The position numbers and the translations under genes were made by a program. A stretch of 64,000 nucleotides of DNA from Alphaproteobacteria bacterium 46_93_T64. Lineage in GTDB: Bacteria; Pseudomonadota; Alphaproteobacteria; Sneathiellales; Sneathiellaceae. Of the stretch, positions 27,633 to 36,090 are shown one piece after another (position 1 is the first letter of the stretch; every line of letters begins with the position of its first letter). Location of the stretch: the NCBI GenBank assembly GCA_002163135.1, contig MAAN01000022.1:1-64000 (forward strand). The letters run 5' to 3'. The notes below the pieces were generated by a model. It ran no database searches. It was not told the DNA's origin and saw only the letters and a program-made list of their open reading frames with translations.

Positions 27633-28283
27633 TTAGTTAAACAGGGCGTCAATGTCATCCTGTCCAATATTTTCTTCTAACTCAGTTTTTTCATCTGATT
27701 TTTTTTCTGGCTGTTCGGAATCATCAGTAGTTATGTCCTCCTCGGCGGCCGCCGGTTCAGGGGCGGTAGCAAACATATCATCGACAAAATCTTGGTCGAC
27801 ACCCTCACCCTCAAGCGCTGGTCCGTTCAGCAATGCTGCTTCTTCGTCCAGTTCCTCAGTCAGACCATTCAGTGGCCCTTCGCCGTCTTCATGGCCCCAA
27901 GCTGAAGTAAGTTTGTCCAAATAGGTCTCGATATATTCAAGCGTAGAGACAACTTTGCTAATGCGCTGACCAGTTATATCCTGAAAAGAACATGCCTCAA
28001 AAATTTCCATGCATGCGTCACTTACGACATTTGCATCGGTTACTTTTGCATCCATAATTTTCTCAGCTGCTTCCATAATTTGATTGGTCGCATGCTCAGT
28101 GGATTGGACAATGGCATCTAATTCCTTGCCGGCTCTTGGCAGCTTGTCATGCTTTAAATCACTCGGCCTGATCTGAGAAATTTCAGACCTTGCCGAGACA
28201 ATAAATTTTACAAGATCAAGACAGTCCAGGTGCAGACTTTGAATTTCTTCACGTAATGAACCAATATCGTCTTGGGATTCCAT
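27633..28283 (-). CDS. CheZ-like CheY-phosphate phosphatase
   Basis: A 216-residue, largely helical protein. The segment ACSFQDITGQRI at about residues 97-108 carries the CheZ active-site pattern D-x-x-x-Q (Asp102, Gln106) used to dephosphorylate CheY-P. A Glu/Asp/Ala-rich linker follows, and the protein ends QDDIDALFN (208-216), which resembles the FliM peptide that binds CheY. Its start overlaps the cheY stop by one base (TAATG), so the two are translationally coupled. No methyl-accepting protein, CheA or CheW is nearby. Confidence 0.85.
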   Translation of the reverse strand: MESQDDIGSLREEIQSLHLDCLDLVKFIVSARSEISQIRPSDLKHDKLPRAGKELDAIVQSTEHATNQIMEAAEKIMDAKVTDANVVSDACMEIFEACSFQDITGQRISKVVSTLEYIETYLDKLTSAWGHEDGEGPLNGLTEELDEEAALLNGPALEGEGVDQDFVDDMFATAPEPAAAEEDITTDDSEQPEKKSDEKTELEENIGQDDIDALFN

Positions 28284-28669
28284 TAGAAGTCGCCCAGTAC
28301 TGCCGCCATTTTGGTTTTTAAAGTAGCTGCGTTGAATGGCTTAACAATGTAGTTGTTAACGCCTGCTTTTTTCGCTGCGATAACGTTGTCTGTCTTGGAC
28401 TCAGCGGTAATCATGATGAAAGGCGTTGCTTTCAGTGTTTCATCCGCGCGAACTTCCTGAAGAAGTTGGTAACCGGTCATTGGTTCCATATTCCAATCAG
28501 AAATAACCAGCCCATAGGAAGCTGTGCGCATTTTAGAAAGTGCCGCGGAACCGTCTGTCGCCTCGTCTACGTTGTCAAAACCCAACTGCTTAAGCAAATT
28601 TCGAATGATGCGTAGCATAGTTTTGTAATCATCAATGATTAGGATCGGCATGTTCATGTCGACGGCCAT
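28283..28669 (-). CDS. CheY-type single-domain response regulator
   Basis: A 128-residue receiver domain with no output domain. The acidic pair is Asp13-Asp14, the phosphate acceptor is Asp58 (SDWNMEPMTG), the switch Thr88 is in MITAE and Lys110 is in the VKPF motif. The WNMEPMTG sequence is that of chemotaxis-type CheY. Paired with the CheZ-like phosphatase downstream, it probably controls flagellar rotation or another motility output. Because other chemotaxis genes are absent here, its kinase is encoded elsewhere. Confidence 0.93.
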   Translation of the reverse strand: MAVDMNMPILIIDDYKTMLRIIRNLLKQLGFDNVDEATDGSAALSKMRTASYGLVISDWNMEPMTGYQLLQEVRADETLKATPFIMITAESKTDNVIAAKKAGVNNYIVKPFNAATLKTKMAAVLGDF

Positions 28670-28813
28670 AGGTATACCCTCTTATAAATTAGTCACATTC
28701 TTCTATAATTCGATTTGAGACCGCTGCTATGCAGTGGCGCTCTAATGGTCAAACACTACGAACTGAACCTAAAAAAATGGTTAATAGATCAGTTAACAAA
28801 GCAGAGAAATTGA

Positions 28814-28843
28814 GGAAAATTTCATTTGTTCTGAAAATTTTCC
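28814..28843. repeat. AT-rich inverted repeat in the cheY/MaoC intergenic region
   Basis: GGAAAATTT and AAATTTTCC form a perfect 9-bp inverted repeat with a 12-base spacer. It lies in the 280-base divergent gap 28670-28949 together with A- and T-rich DNA in which I see no gene. It could be an operator or just AT-rich promoter DNA. Confidence 0.3.
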
Positions 28844-28949
28844 AATTTTTGACCAAAAACTGCCATTTGATGCTTTTATTAACAATACTTGCGAATAACC
28901 GCTAAAGGCCTTTATATTGCAATGCAAAAAGGATTATGGAGAGGTAAGC

Positions 28950-29384
28950 ATGTCGACCTTTGACGAATTACACGGTTTTTTTCTGGAAGATTTAAATGTT
29001 GGGATGAGCGATTTGTTCGCGAAAACCATAACTGAAGCAGATATTGTTATGTTTGCCGGTGTTACAGGTGATACAAATCCTGTTCACCTGAATCAGGAAT
29101 TTGCAGAAAATACCATGTTTAAAGAGCGGATTGCGCATGGCATGCTATCTGCGGGCCTGATTTCTACCGTGTTTGGGACAAAATTACCTGGGCCAGGCGC
29201 TATATACATGAATCAAAGTTTGAATTTCAAGGCGCCTGTATGCATCGGTGATACAGTTGTTGCAAAAGTAGTCTTGAAAGAAATTAACGGTCGTCGCGTT
29301 TCATTCGATTGTACATGCTACGTTGGCGAAACATTGGTTATGGACGGCGAAGCGACTTTGATGGTTGCGAAGAAGCCAAAGTAA
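28950..29384 (+). CDS. MaoC family (R)-enoyl-CoA hydratase
   Basis: A 144-residue hot-dog-fold hydratase. The hydratase-2 catalytic segment is FAGVTGDTNPVHLN with Asp41 and His46 in place. The family hydrates trans-2-enoyl-CoA to (R)-3-hydroxyacyl-CoA; PhaJ-type members feed polyhydroxyalkanoate synthesis, but the exact substrate is open. The ATG at 28950 has GGAGAGG upstream and gives the normal length; the upstream in-frame ATG at 28917 is not needed. ribF follows after 20 bases. Confidence 0.88.
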   Translation: MSTFDELHGFFLEDLNVGMSDLFAKTITEADIVMFAGVTGDTNPVHLNQEFAENTMFKERIAHGMLSAGLISTVFGTKLPGPGAIYMNQSLNFKAPVCIGDTVVAKVVLKEINGRRVSFDCTCYVGETLVMDGEATLMVAKKPK

Positions 29385-29404
29385 GTATGAGCGGAGCCGA
29401 ATTT

Positions 29405-30397
29405 ATGAAAATTCAAAGAAGCTATACCGATGTGCCGGAAAAATTCTTCGGTTCTGTCCTAGCCATCGGAAATTTTGATGGTGTTCATCTTGGGCATCAA
29501 GCCGTCATTGCAGCGGCTCAAGCGAAAGCTGATGAGCTGGGTAAACCGGCAGGTGTTTTAACGTTCGAGCCCCATTCCCGTGAATTTTTTGCACCGGATG
29601 CACCTCCTTTCCGTTTGTCCACGCTTGAAACTCGGGCGGCCCATTTGAATTGGTTGGGGGTTGATATTATGGCGGCCCTGAAATTTGATCGGGAATTTTC
29701 GCAAAAATCGGCTGAGGATTTTGTAAAAGATGTCCTGGTTGATGGCTTCAAGGTTAGTCACGTTGTCGTTGGATATGATTTTATTTTCGGACACAAACGT
29801 CAAGGCACCACCGTCATATTGACAGAGCTCGGGAAGAAATATGGCTTTGGGGTGAGTGTCATAGAACCTGTCGGAGAACAAACGTTGATATTCTCGTCCA
29901 CCGCTATTCGCGAATGCCTTGCTGACGGCGATCCTACGAAGGCTGCTACTTTGTTGGGGCATTGGTGGGAGATTGAAGGGGAAGTCATTAGGGGCGATCA
30001 AAGAGGTCGGACAATAGGTTTCCCAACGGCTAATATTCCAATAACACATTACCATCAACCAAAGCTTGGAGCCTATGCTGTGCGTGTCGGATTGACGGCG
30101 GAGGATGGAACAACCTCTTGGGTTGCGGCTGTTGCAAACTACGGGAAGCGCCCGACATTCGATAAAAAAGATCTTATTTTGGAAGTTCATTTGCTTGATT
30201 TTGATCAAGATTTATATGACAAACATATCCGTGTTGCATTTGTCGATTTCCTACGCCCGGAAATGAAATTTTCAGGAATCGAAGAGCTGCAAACGCAAAT
30301 ATCCAAGGATGTTTCTACTGCAATTGAGACGCTTGAACGGTATGAAATGCGCCAAAACAAATACGCCGATAAGAAACTTTCACGAAGCCAACATTAA
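29405..30397 (+). CDS. ribF: Bifunctional riboflavin kinase/FAD synthetase
   Basis: This enzyme phosphorylates riboflavin to FMN and adenylylates FMN to FAD. The 330-residue product has the nucleotidyltransferase domain first (AIGNFDGVHLGHQAVI at about residues 16-31, and the VVGYDFIFGHKRQG and FSSTAIRE segments) and the riboflavin kinase domain last (GRTIGFPTANIPI, NYGKRPTFD). Three ATGs are in frame. I chose 29405 because GCGGAGCC lies 10 bases before it; 29387 has no ribosome site. It follows the MaoC gene closely, so co-transcription is likely. Confidence 0.95.
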   Translation: MKIQRSYTDVPEKFFGSVLAIGNFDGVHLGHQAVIAAAQAKADELGKPAGVLTFEPHSREFFAPDAPPFRLSTLETRAAHLNWLGVDIMAALKFDREFSQKSAEDFVKDVLVDGFKVSHVVVGYDFIFGHKRQGTTVILTELGKKYGFGVSVIEPVGEQTLIFSSTAIRECLADGDPTKAATLLGHWWEIEGEVIRGDQRGRTIGFPTANIPITHYHQPKLGAYAVRVGLTAEDGTTSWVAAVANYGKRPTFDKKDLILEVHLLDFDQDLYDKHIRVAFVDFLRPEMKFSGIEELQTQISKDVSTAIETLERYEMRQNKYADKKLSRSQH

Positions 30398-30535
30398 GAA
30401 AAGCTGAGAAAACAGCATTTCCGCCAACTGAGCTCTCGACACAAAATACCTGACTTGATACAACATGCCCATGAAACAACAGCGAAATCTGCACATTCCT
30501 GCACGTCTTTATGGCGGTGCAATATGCCGAATTAT

Positions 30536-30567
30536 TTGCCCGGCCTTAAATTTATAAGGCCGGGCAA
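30536..30567. repeat. Perfect 13-bp hairpin upstream of ileS
   Basis: TTGCCCGGCCTTA-AATTTA-TAAGGCCGGGCAA is a perfect inverted repeat. It has the strength of a terminator but no T-run on either side. It sits in the 274-base gap between ribF and ileS, where I see no other gene. It may end the ribF transcript or fold in the ileS leader. Confidence 0.5.
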
Positions 30568-30671
30568 GTTTGGCTGTTCGCACAAGTTTTGCGATAAGTA
30601 CATCAAATGGGGCGTTTGTATTTGCCCGCTTTAATAAAATCTATGACTACTGTTAGGATCAGTTCGCTGCA

Positions 30672-33494
30672 ATGAGCACTGACTATAAATCAACACTATT
30701 TTTGCCAAAAACAAACTATCCAATGAAAGCTGGCCTGCCGAACAAAGAGCCGGGCCTTCTGGAGTATTGGGAAAAAATCGACTTGTTTAAAAAACAACGC
30801 GAGCAATCCAAAGATCGTGAGCAATTTGTTTTGCATGACGGCCCTCCCTATGCCAACGGGCATCTTCACATGGGGCATGCACTTAACAAAGTTTTGAAGG
30901 ATGTTATTAATCGCAGTCAGCAGATGCTTGGGAAAAGCGCCCATTATGTGCCGGGCTGGGATTGTCATGGGTTGCCAATTGAATGGAAAATCGAAGAAAA
31001 ATACCGCAAAGCAGGTAAAAACAAGGACGAAGTCCCTGTTGTTGAGTTCCGTCAGGAATGCCGAGATTTTGCCGCTAAATGGGTAGACATTCAACGCGAA
31101 GAGTTTAAGCGCCTTGGTGTGATTGGTGATTGGGAAAACCCATACCTTACCATGAGCTTTGACGCAGAAGCACAGATCGTCCGCGAATTGCTTAAATTTG
31201 CCATGAACGGCGGATTGTACCGTGGATCAAAACCAGTTATGTGGTCGCCTGTAGAAAAAACGGCGCTCGCAGAGGCAGAGGTTGAGTATCACGATCATAC
31301 TTCAACAACCATTTACGTGCGTTTCCCCGTCGCCAAAGGTGCTGACCAATTTATGGGCGGAAGCGTGGTTATCTGGACAACGACACCTTGGACAATGCCG
31401 GGCAACCGGGCCGTGGCGTTTGGAAATGACATTAACTATGTTGGTGTGGAAGTTACGGAAATTGTAGAAGGCTCTCTCGCTAAAGTCGGTGAGAAGTTAT
31501 TCCTTGCGGCAGATCTTGTCGATGATTTGAAACAAGTGTGTGGCATCGCGAATGTTACGACCGTTTGGAAAGGGCTTGGTACGGAACTTAAAGGTCTGAT
31601 CTGCAAACATCCATTTGCAGGACAAGGCTATGAATTCGATGTACCGCTATTGGACGGCGAGCACGTAACGGTTGAGGCTGGTACTGGCTTCGTTCATACA
31701 GCGCCGGGCCACGGTCAGGAAGACTATGAAGTCGGTTTAGTATACGATTTGGAAATCCCGCAAACTGTCGATGAAGACGGGACTTTCTATAAACACGTCC
31801 CACTGTTCGCCGGTGAACATGTTTATAAGTGTAACGATCACGTTGCTGATGAACTTGAAAATGCAGGGGCGTTGCTAAAACGCGGCAAGATCAAGCATTC
31901 TTATCCGCACTCTTGGCGCTCTAAAGCGCCGTTGATATACCGCAATACAAGTCAGTGGTTCATTTCTATGGAAACGAATGATCTGCGGGCTAAAGCGCTA
32001 AAAGCGATTGATGATACGAAGTGGTATCCAAAAGCTGGACATCGTCGTCTCTACAGCATGGTTGAAAATCGCCCCGATTGGGTTCTTTCCCGCCAGCGCG
32101 CTTGGGGCGTTCCAATTGCGATTTTCGTGAATAAGGAAACAACTGAAATTCTTCGCGATCCAGAGGTTAATGAACGTATTGTTCAGATCACTGAAGAAGA
32201 AGGTTCAGATGCGTGGTTTGCATCAGGGCCGGCGCGTTTCCTAGGAGATAAATACAATGTCGATGACTATGAAATGGTCATGGATATTCTGGATGTGTGG
32301 TTTGATTCGGGTAGTACTCATGCCTTTACCCTTGAAAACCGTCCTGAAATGAAATGGCCCGCGGATCTATATCTGGAAGGTACGGATCAGCATCGGGGTT
32401 GGTTCCATTCATCTTTGCTGGAATCTTGTGGAACCCGTGGCCGTGCACCATATGACGGCGTGCTAACACATGGTTTTGTTCTCGATGGTAAGGGCCGTAA
32501 AATGTCCAAATCAATGGGGAACACAATTTTACCAGAAAAAATCATCAAACAAAGCGGTGCAGATATCTTACGCCTTTGGGTCGTTGCATCGGATTATACT
32601 GATGATATGCGTATCGGTGATGAGATTATCCGTGGTCAAGTGGACAGTTATCGCCGTCTTCGCAATACCTTGCGCTTTATTCTTGGCAATTTGGCCAACT
32701 GGGATGATGCGGAAAAAGTTGAAACCTCTGAGATGCCTGAGCTTGAGCAGTGGGTATTACACCGGATATTTGAGCTAGACGTGCAAATTCGTAAAAACTG
32801 CGCAGATTATGAGTTCGGCCGGATGTTCACGACAATCCATAACTTTTGTACATTGGAATTGTCTGCGTTCTATTTCGATATTCGAAAAGACGCCATGTAT
32901 TGTGATGGTGAGAATGATCTCCGTCGTCGCTCTGCACGGACTGTTCTTGATCAGTTGTTCCATTGCCTGACGTCATGGCTTGCCCCTATCTTGGTGTTCA
33001 CGGCAGAAGAGACATGGTTGTCTCGTTTTCCAGAGGATGAAGGTTCTGTACATCTCAATCAGTTCTCTGAAATTCCAGCAAACTGGCAAAATGATGCGCT
33101 TGACGCGAAATGGGCAAAGGTGCGTGCATTCCGTCGGGTAGTGACAGGTGCATTGGAGATCGAGCGCAGAGAAAAACGCATCGGTTCCAGCTTGCAGGCC
33201 GCGCCGACTGTGTATGTTAGTGATGAGTTTGCAGCCGTTGTCGACGGTCTTCCGCTCGACGATATCTGCATAACATCAGGACTTGTTCTCAGTGGTGATG
33301 CTGCGCCGAGCGAGGCCTTCACACTTGAAGATGTAAACGGTGTTTCTGTTATCCCTGCGCTTGCTGAAGGTGAAAAATGCGACCGTTGCTGGAAAATTTT
33401 GGATGAGGTTGGAAAAAACGAAGAATATTCAACCCTCTGTGTCCGTTGTGCCGATGTAGTGGATGATCTGGATCTGGAAGCGGAGGCCTCGTGA
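30672..33494 (+). CDS. ileS: Isoleucyl-tRNA synthetase
   Basis: A 940-residue class I synthetase. The HIGH motif reads HMGH at residues 66-69, the KMSKS motif is at 610-614, and the editing domain (CP1) lies between, with WTTTPWTMPGN and the TAPGHGQEDYEVG segment. The C-terminus carries a zinc-knuckle with CDRCWKI and CVRCAD, as in eubacterial type-1 IleRS. It charges tRNA-Ile and deacylates valyl-tRNA-Ile. lspA starts inside its stop codon. No T-box leader is visible, as expected for a proteobacterium. Confidence 0.97.
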   Translation: MSTDYKSTLFLPKTNYPMKAGLPNKEPGLLEYWEKIDLFKKQREQSKDREQFVLHDGPPYANGHLHMGHALNKVLKDVINRSQQMLGKSAHYVPGWDCHGLPIEWKIEEKYRKAGKNKDEVPVVEFRQECRDFAAKWVDIQREEFKRLGVIGDWENPYLTMSFDAEAQIVRELLKFAMNGGLYRGSKPVMWSPVEKTALAEAEVEYHDHTSTTIYVRFPVAKGADQFMGGSVVIWTTTPWTMPGNRAVAFGNDINYVGVEVTEIVEGSLAKVGEKLFLAADLVDDLKQVCGIANVTTVWKGLGTELKGLICKHPFAGQGYEFDVPLLDGEHVTVEAGTGFVHTAPGHGQEDYEVGLVYDLEIPQTVDEDGTFYKHVPLFAGEHVYKCNDHVADELENAGALLKRGKIKHSYPHSWRSKAPLIYRNTSQWFISMETNDLRAKALKAIDDTKWYPKAGHRRLYSMVENRPDWVLSRQRAWGVPIAIFVNKETTEILRDPEVNERIVQITEEEGSDAWFASGPARFLGDKYNVDDYEMVMDILDVWFDSGSTHAFTLENRPEMKWPADLYLEGTDQHRGWFHSSLLESCGTRGRAPYDGVLTHGFVLDGKGRKMSKSMGNTILPEKIIKQSGADILRLWVVASDYTDDMRIGDEIIRGQVDSYRRLRNTLRFILGNLANWDDAEKVETSEMPELEQWVLHRIFELDVQIRKNCADYEFGRMFTTIHNFCTLELSAFYFDIRKDAMYCDGENDLRRRSARTVLDQLFHCLTSWLAPILVFTAEETWLSRFPEDEGSVHLNQFSEIPANWQNDALDAKWAKVRAFRRVVTGALEIERREKRIGSSLQAAPTVYVSDEFAAVVDGLPLDDICITSGLVLSGDAAPSEAFTLEDVNGVSVIPALAEGEKCDRCWKILDEVGKNEEYSTLCVRCADVVDDLDLEAEAS

Positions 33495-33976
33495 GCTCTG
33501 CTTTCAAATTGGGTCTGATTATTACCTTGCTTAGTGTAGGTATTGATCAGGCCTTTAAGATCTATATGGTCGACTATATGGCGGCCTATCCATTTGGAAT
33601 TGAAGTAACGTCATTCTTCCGGCTGGTAATGGTTTGGAATAGTGGCGTCAGTTTCGGTATGTTCGCTGGCGGGGAAACCACACGCTGGATCTTGATCAGT
33701 CTTTCTACAATCATCAGTATCGTTTTGCTGATTATGATGACCCGTGCTGCGCGGAAATTTCTTGCATCTGGGCTTGGTCTCGTTCTTGGTGGTGCCATTG
33801 GAAATATCATTGACCGTATCCATTTTGGGCGTGTCGCAGATTTCTTTGATTTCGATCTAATCGTTATGCGCTGGCCCGCCTTTAATATTGCTGATGTTGC
33901 AATTGTGTGTGGTGTTGCCATTCTGTTAGTGGACAGCTTGTTTTTTGATGATAAATCGTCTAACAATAAAACCTGA
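33491..33976 (+). CDS. lspA: Lipoprotein signal peptidase II
   Basis: A 161-residue four-pass membrane aspartyl protease that cleaves signal peptides of prolipoproteins after lipidation. Catalytic Asp117 is in RVADFFDF and Asp135 in FNIADVAI; WNSGVSFGMF is the conserved active-site loop. It starts with a GTG that overlaps the ileS stop (GTGA), so the two are translationally coupled. The lipoprotein encoded downstream is a substrate candidate. Confidence 0.96.
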   Translation: MSSAFKLGLIITLLSVGIDQAFKIYMVDYMAAYPFGIEVTSFFRLVMVWNSGVSFGMFAGGETTRWILISLSTIISIVLLIMMTRAARKFLASGLGLVLGGAIGNIIDRIHFGRVADFFDFDLIVMRWPAFNIADVAIVCGVAILLVDSLFFDDKSSNNKT

Positions 33977-33992
33977 TTCAAGGGGTGTAGTT

Positions 33993-34583
33993 ATGGCTAA
34001 GTCGGGTAACGTTGCGAGTATTATTATTCTGTCTGTTTTGGCGTTGGTGCTAAGTGGATGTGAAAACACACGTCAAGCATTGGGTATCGAAGGCAAACGG
34101 GCTCCAGATGAATTTGCGGTTTTGACCAAAGCACCGCTTATTATTCCTCCTGATTTCTCGTTGCGTCCGCCAAGCCCTGGGCAAAAAAGCCCTCGTGACG
34201 AATTGGCGCGTTCATCAGCGAGATCGGCATTGTTCGGACGCAAAGCTTCAACAGGCGTCATTACACAAGAAGAAGCTAATGCTGCGGGAACTTCAGCAGG
34301 CGAGCTCGCATTACTACGTCAGGCCGATGCTGTAGATGTGGATAGTTCTATCCGCGATATCGTGAATGAAGAAACAGGTGTTCTTGCAGAAGACGATAAG
34401 TCATTGATTGAACGGGTTATGTTTTGGCAGAAGCAGCCAGCCTATGGCAACGTTGTTGATCCCTCTAAAGAGAAAAAACGTATTCAGGAGAATGCGGCCC
34501 TTGGTAATTCAGCAGGCGACGGCGCAGCTACTCCGATTATCGAGCGCCGCAAGCGGGCCTTGCTTGAAGGTATTTTCGACTAA
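33993..34583 (+). CDS. DUF3035 family lipoprotein (BamF-like)
   Basis: A 196-residue lipoprotein. The signal peptide ends in the lipobox LSGC with Cys23. The segments PLIIPPDFSLRPPSPG and SSARSALFG in the middle are the DUF3035 pattern, a family I recall as related to the alphaproteobacterial BamF subunit of the outer-membrane beta-barrel assembly machine; that link is from memory. Its position after lspA and before two M16 peptidases is a conserved alphaproteobacterial order. AAGGGGTGTAG precedes the ATG at 33993; the longer frame from 33945 is not used. Confidence 0.8.
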   Translation: MAKSGNVASIIILSVLALVLSGCENTRQALGIEGKRAPDEFAVLTKAPLIIPPDFSLRPPSPGQKSPRDELARSSARSALFGRKASTGVITQEEANAAGTSAGELALLRQADAVDVDSSIRDIVNEETGVLAEDDKSLIERVMFWQKQPAYGNVVDPSKEKKRIQENAALGNSAGDGAATPIIERRKRALLEGIFD

Positions 34584-34618
34584 AATTGTGGTTTTAGGCT
34601 GAAATTATTCCCGGCTTA

Positions 34619-34645
34619 TCGCGCGATTCAATAAAGATCGCGCGA
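34619..34645. repeat. Inverted repeat between the DUF3035 and M16 genes
   Basis: TCGCGCGAT and ATCGCGCGA form a perfect 9-bp stem with a 9-base loop. There is no following T-run, so it is not a good terminator. It lies in the 147-base gap before the first M16 gene. Confidence 0.4.
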
Positions 34646-34730
34646 ATGTGAAACTAATCGCTGTCACACGCCTTGCATTCCAGTCCAATGTTCCCTTTAT
34701 TAAAAGGGTCAAGAGGATGAAGGGGACTCC

Positions 34731-36089
34731 ATGAAAAGAATGACCATTGTTGTCAGTATTTTACTGACTGGCTTGCTGTTGACGTCAGGCGTGACGGCTC
34801 AAACACCAGAGAAAAAGTATCCAACGTTATTTGATCCAAAAACAACAACTTTGGAAAATGGGATGGAAGTGGTGGTTATCGAGGATCATAGGGCTCCTGT
34901 TGTGACGCATATGGTCTGGTACCGTATAGGTGCTGCGGACGAGCCATCGGGAAAATCTGGGATCGCCCATTTTCTTGAGCATCTAATGTTTAAAGGAACG
35001 CGGAAAGTCGCCAACGGAGAGTTTTCTAAAATTGTTGCCCAAAACGGTGGGCAGGATAATGCCTTCACCTCACAAGATTATACCGCGTTTTATCAGAATG
35101 CCAGTGTCGACAAATTGCCGCTTCTCATGGAAATTGAAGCGGATCGGATGCAGGGTCTTATTCTCAACGACAAGGCGGTTGGGGCTGAACTCCAAGTGGT
35201 TCTGGAAGAACGATCTCAACGTACGGACAACAACCCAACAGCGTTGATGAGGGAGCAATTGAATGCAGCGATGTATTTGGCTCATCCATACGGTATTCCG
35301 GTAATTGGATGGCGAAATGAGCTCGAAAAACTGACAACTGAAGATGCCATCAATTGGTATAAAACATACTACGCGCCAAACAATGCTATTTTGGTTGTCG
35401 CGGGCGATGTTAACGCTGAGCAGGTTTTCGAGCTTGCAAAGAAATATTATGGCCCTCAGAAAGCGATGGAACTTCCAAAGCGGGAGCGCTTGAAGGAACC
35501 TCCGCAGCTGGCTAAACGCATTGTTGTTATGCGCGATAAAAGGGTGCGCGAGCCGTCTTGGAGGCAATCATACCTTGCACCAACGGGACGAACTTCAGAC
35601 GTTAAAACTGTTCGCGCACTGGAAGTTCTCAACGAAATCTTGAGCGGCGGTGTCACCGGACGCCTGTATTCAAAATTGGTCATAGATGACAAAGTTGCCG
35701 TTGGTGCGGGTGCTTACTACGATTCCAGCTCTTACGATCAATCAAGTTTTACTTTTTACGGAACGCCTGCGAACGGTTTTGATCTTGAGACTGTGGAAGC
35801 TGCTGTCCTTAAAGTAATTAATGACGTTCTTGAAAATGGTGTGTCTGAAGATGAGATAAAGGCCGCAAAAAAACGGATGATGGCCTCAGCTATTTATGCC
35901 CGGGATAGTATAAGCGGAGCCGCGAATATATTCGGCGGTGCCTTGGCTAGAGGTGAGAAAATAGAAAACGTGGTTCATTGGCCAGAGCAAATTTCAATGG
36001 TAACAGCAGAAGAGATTTCAGAAGCCGCGAAATTAGTTTTCATTGAGCGACAGTCAGTGGTCGGCAAATTACTGCCGGAGGAGAAATAG
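34731..36089 (+). CDS. M16 family zinc peptidase, catalytic subunit
   Basis: A 452-residue pitrilysin-family protein. The inverted zinc motif HxxEH is HFLEH at residues 80-84, inside GIAHFLEHLMFKGT, with the third-ligand Glu expected in the LQVVLEERSQRTDN helix. A signal peptide (LLTGLLLTSGVTAQ) directs it to the periplasm. It carries two M16 domains (about 35-240 and 255-445). It forms a pair with the non-catalytic M16 gene directly downstream; such pairs act as dimers or larger assemblies. Substrate unknown. Confidence 0.92.
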   Translation: MKRMTIVVSILLTGLLLTSGVTAQTPEKKYPTLFDPKTTTLENGMEVVVIEDHRAPVVTHMVWYRIGAADEPSGKSGIAHFLEHLMFKGTRKVANGEFSKIVAQNGGQDNAFTSQDYTAFYQNASVDKLPLLMEIEADRMQGLILNDKAVGAELQVVLEERSQRTDNNPTALMREQLNAAMYLAHPYGIPVIGWRNELEKLTTEDAINWYKTYYAPNNAILVVAGDVNAEQVFELAKKYYGPQKAMELPKRERLKEPPQLAKRIVVMRDKRVREPSWRQSYLAPTGRTSDVKTVRALEVLNEILSGGVTGRLYSKLVIDDKVAVGAGAYYDSSSYDQSSFTFYGTPANGFDLETVEAAVLKVINDVLENGVSEDEIKAAKKRMMASAIYARDSISGAANIFGGALARGEKIENVVHWPEQISMVTAEEISEAAKLVFIERQSVVGKLLPEEK

Positions 36090-36090
36090 A

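Noticed and set aside
29558-30208. Minus-strand frame of 216 codons
   Set aside because: It is antisense to ribF and has no family features.
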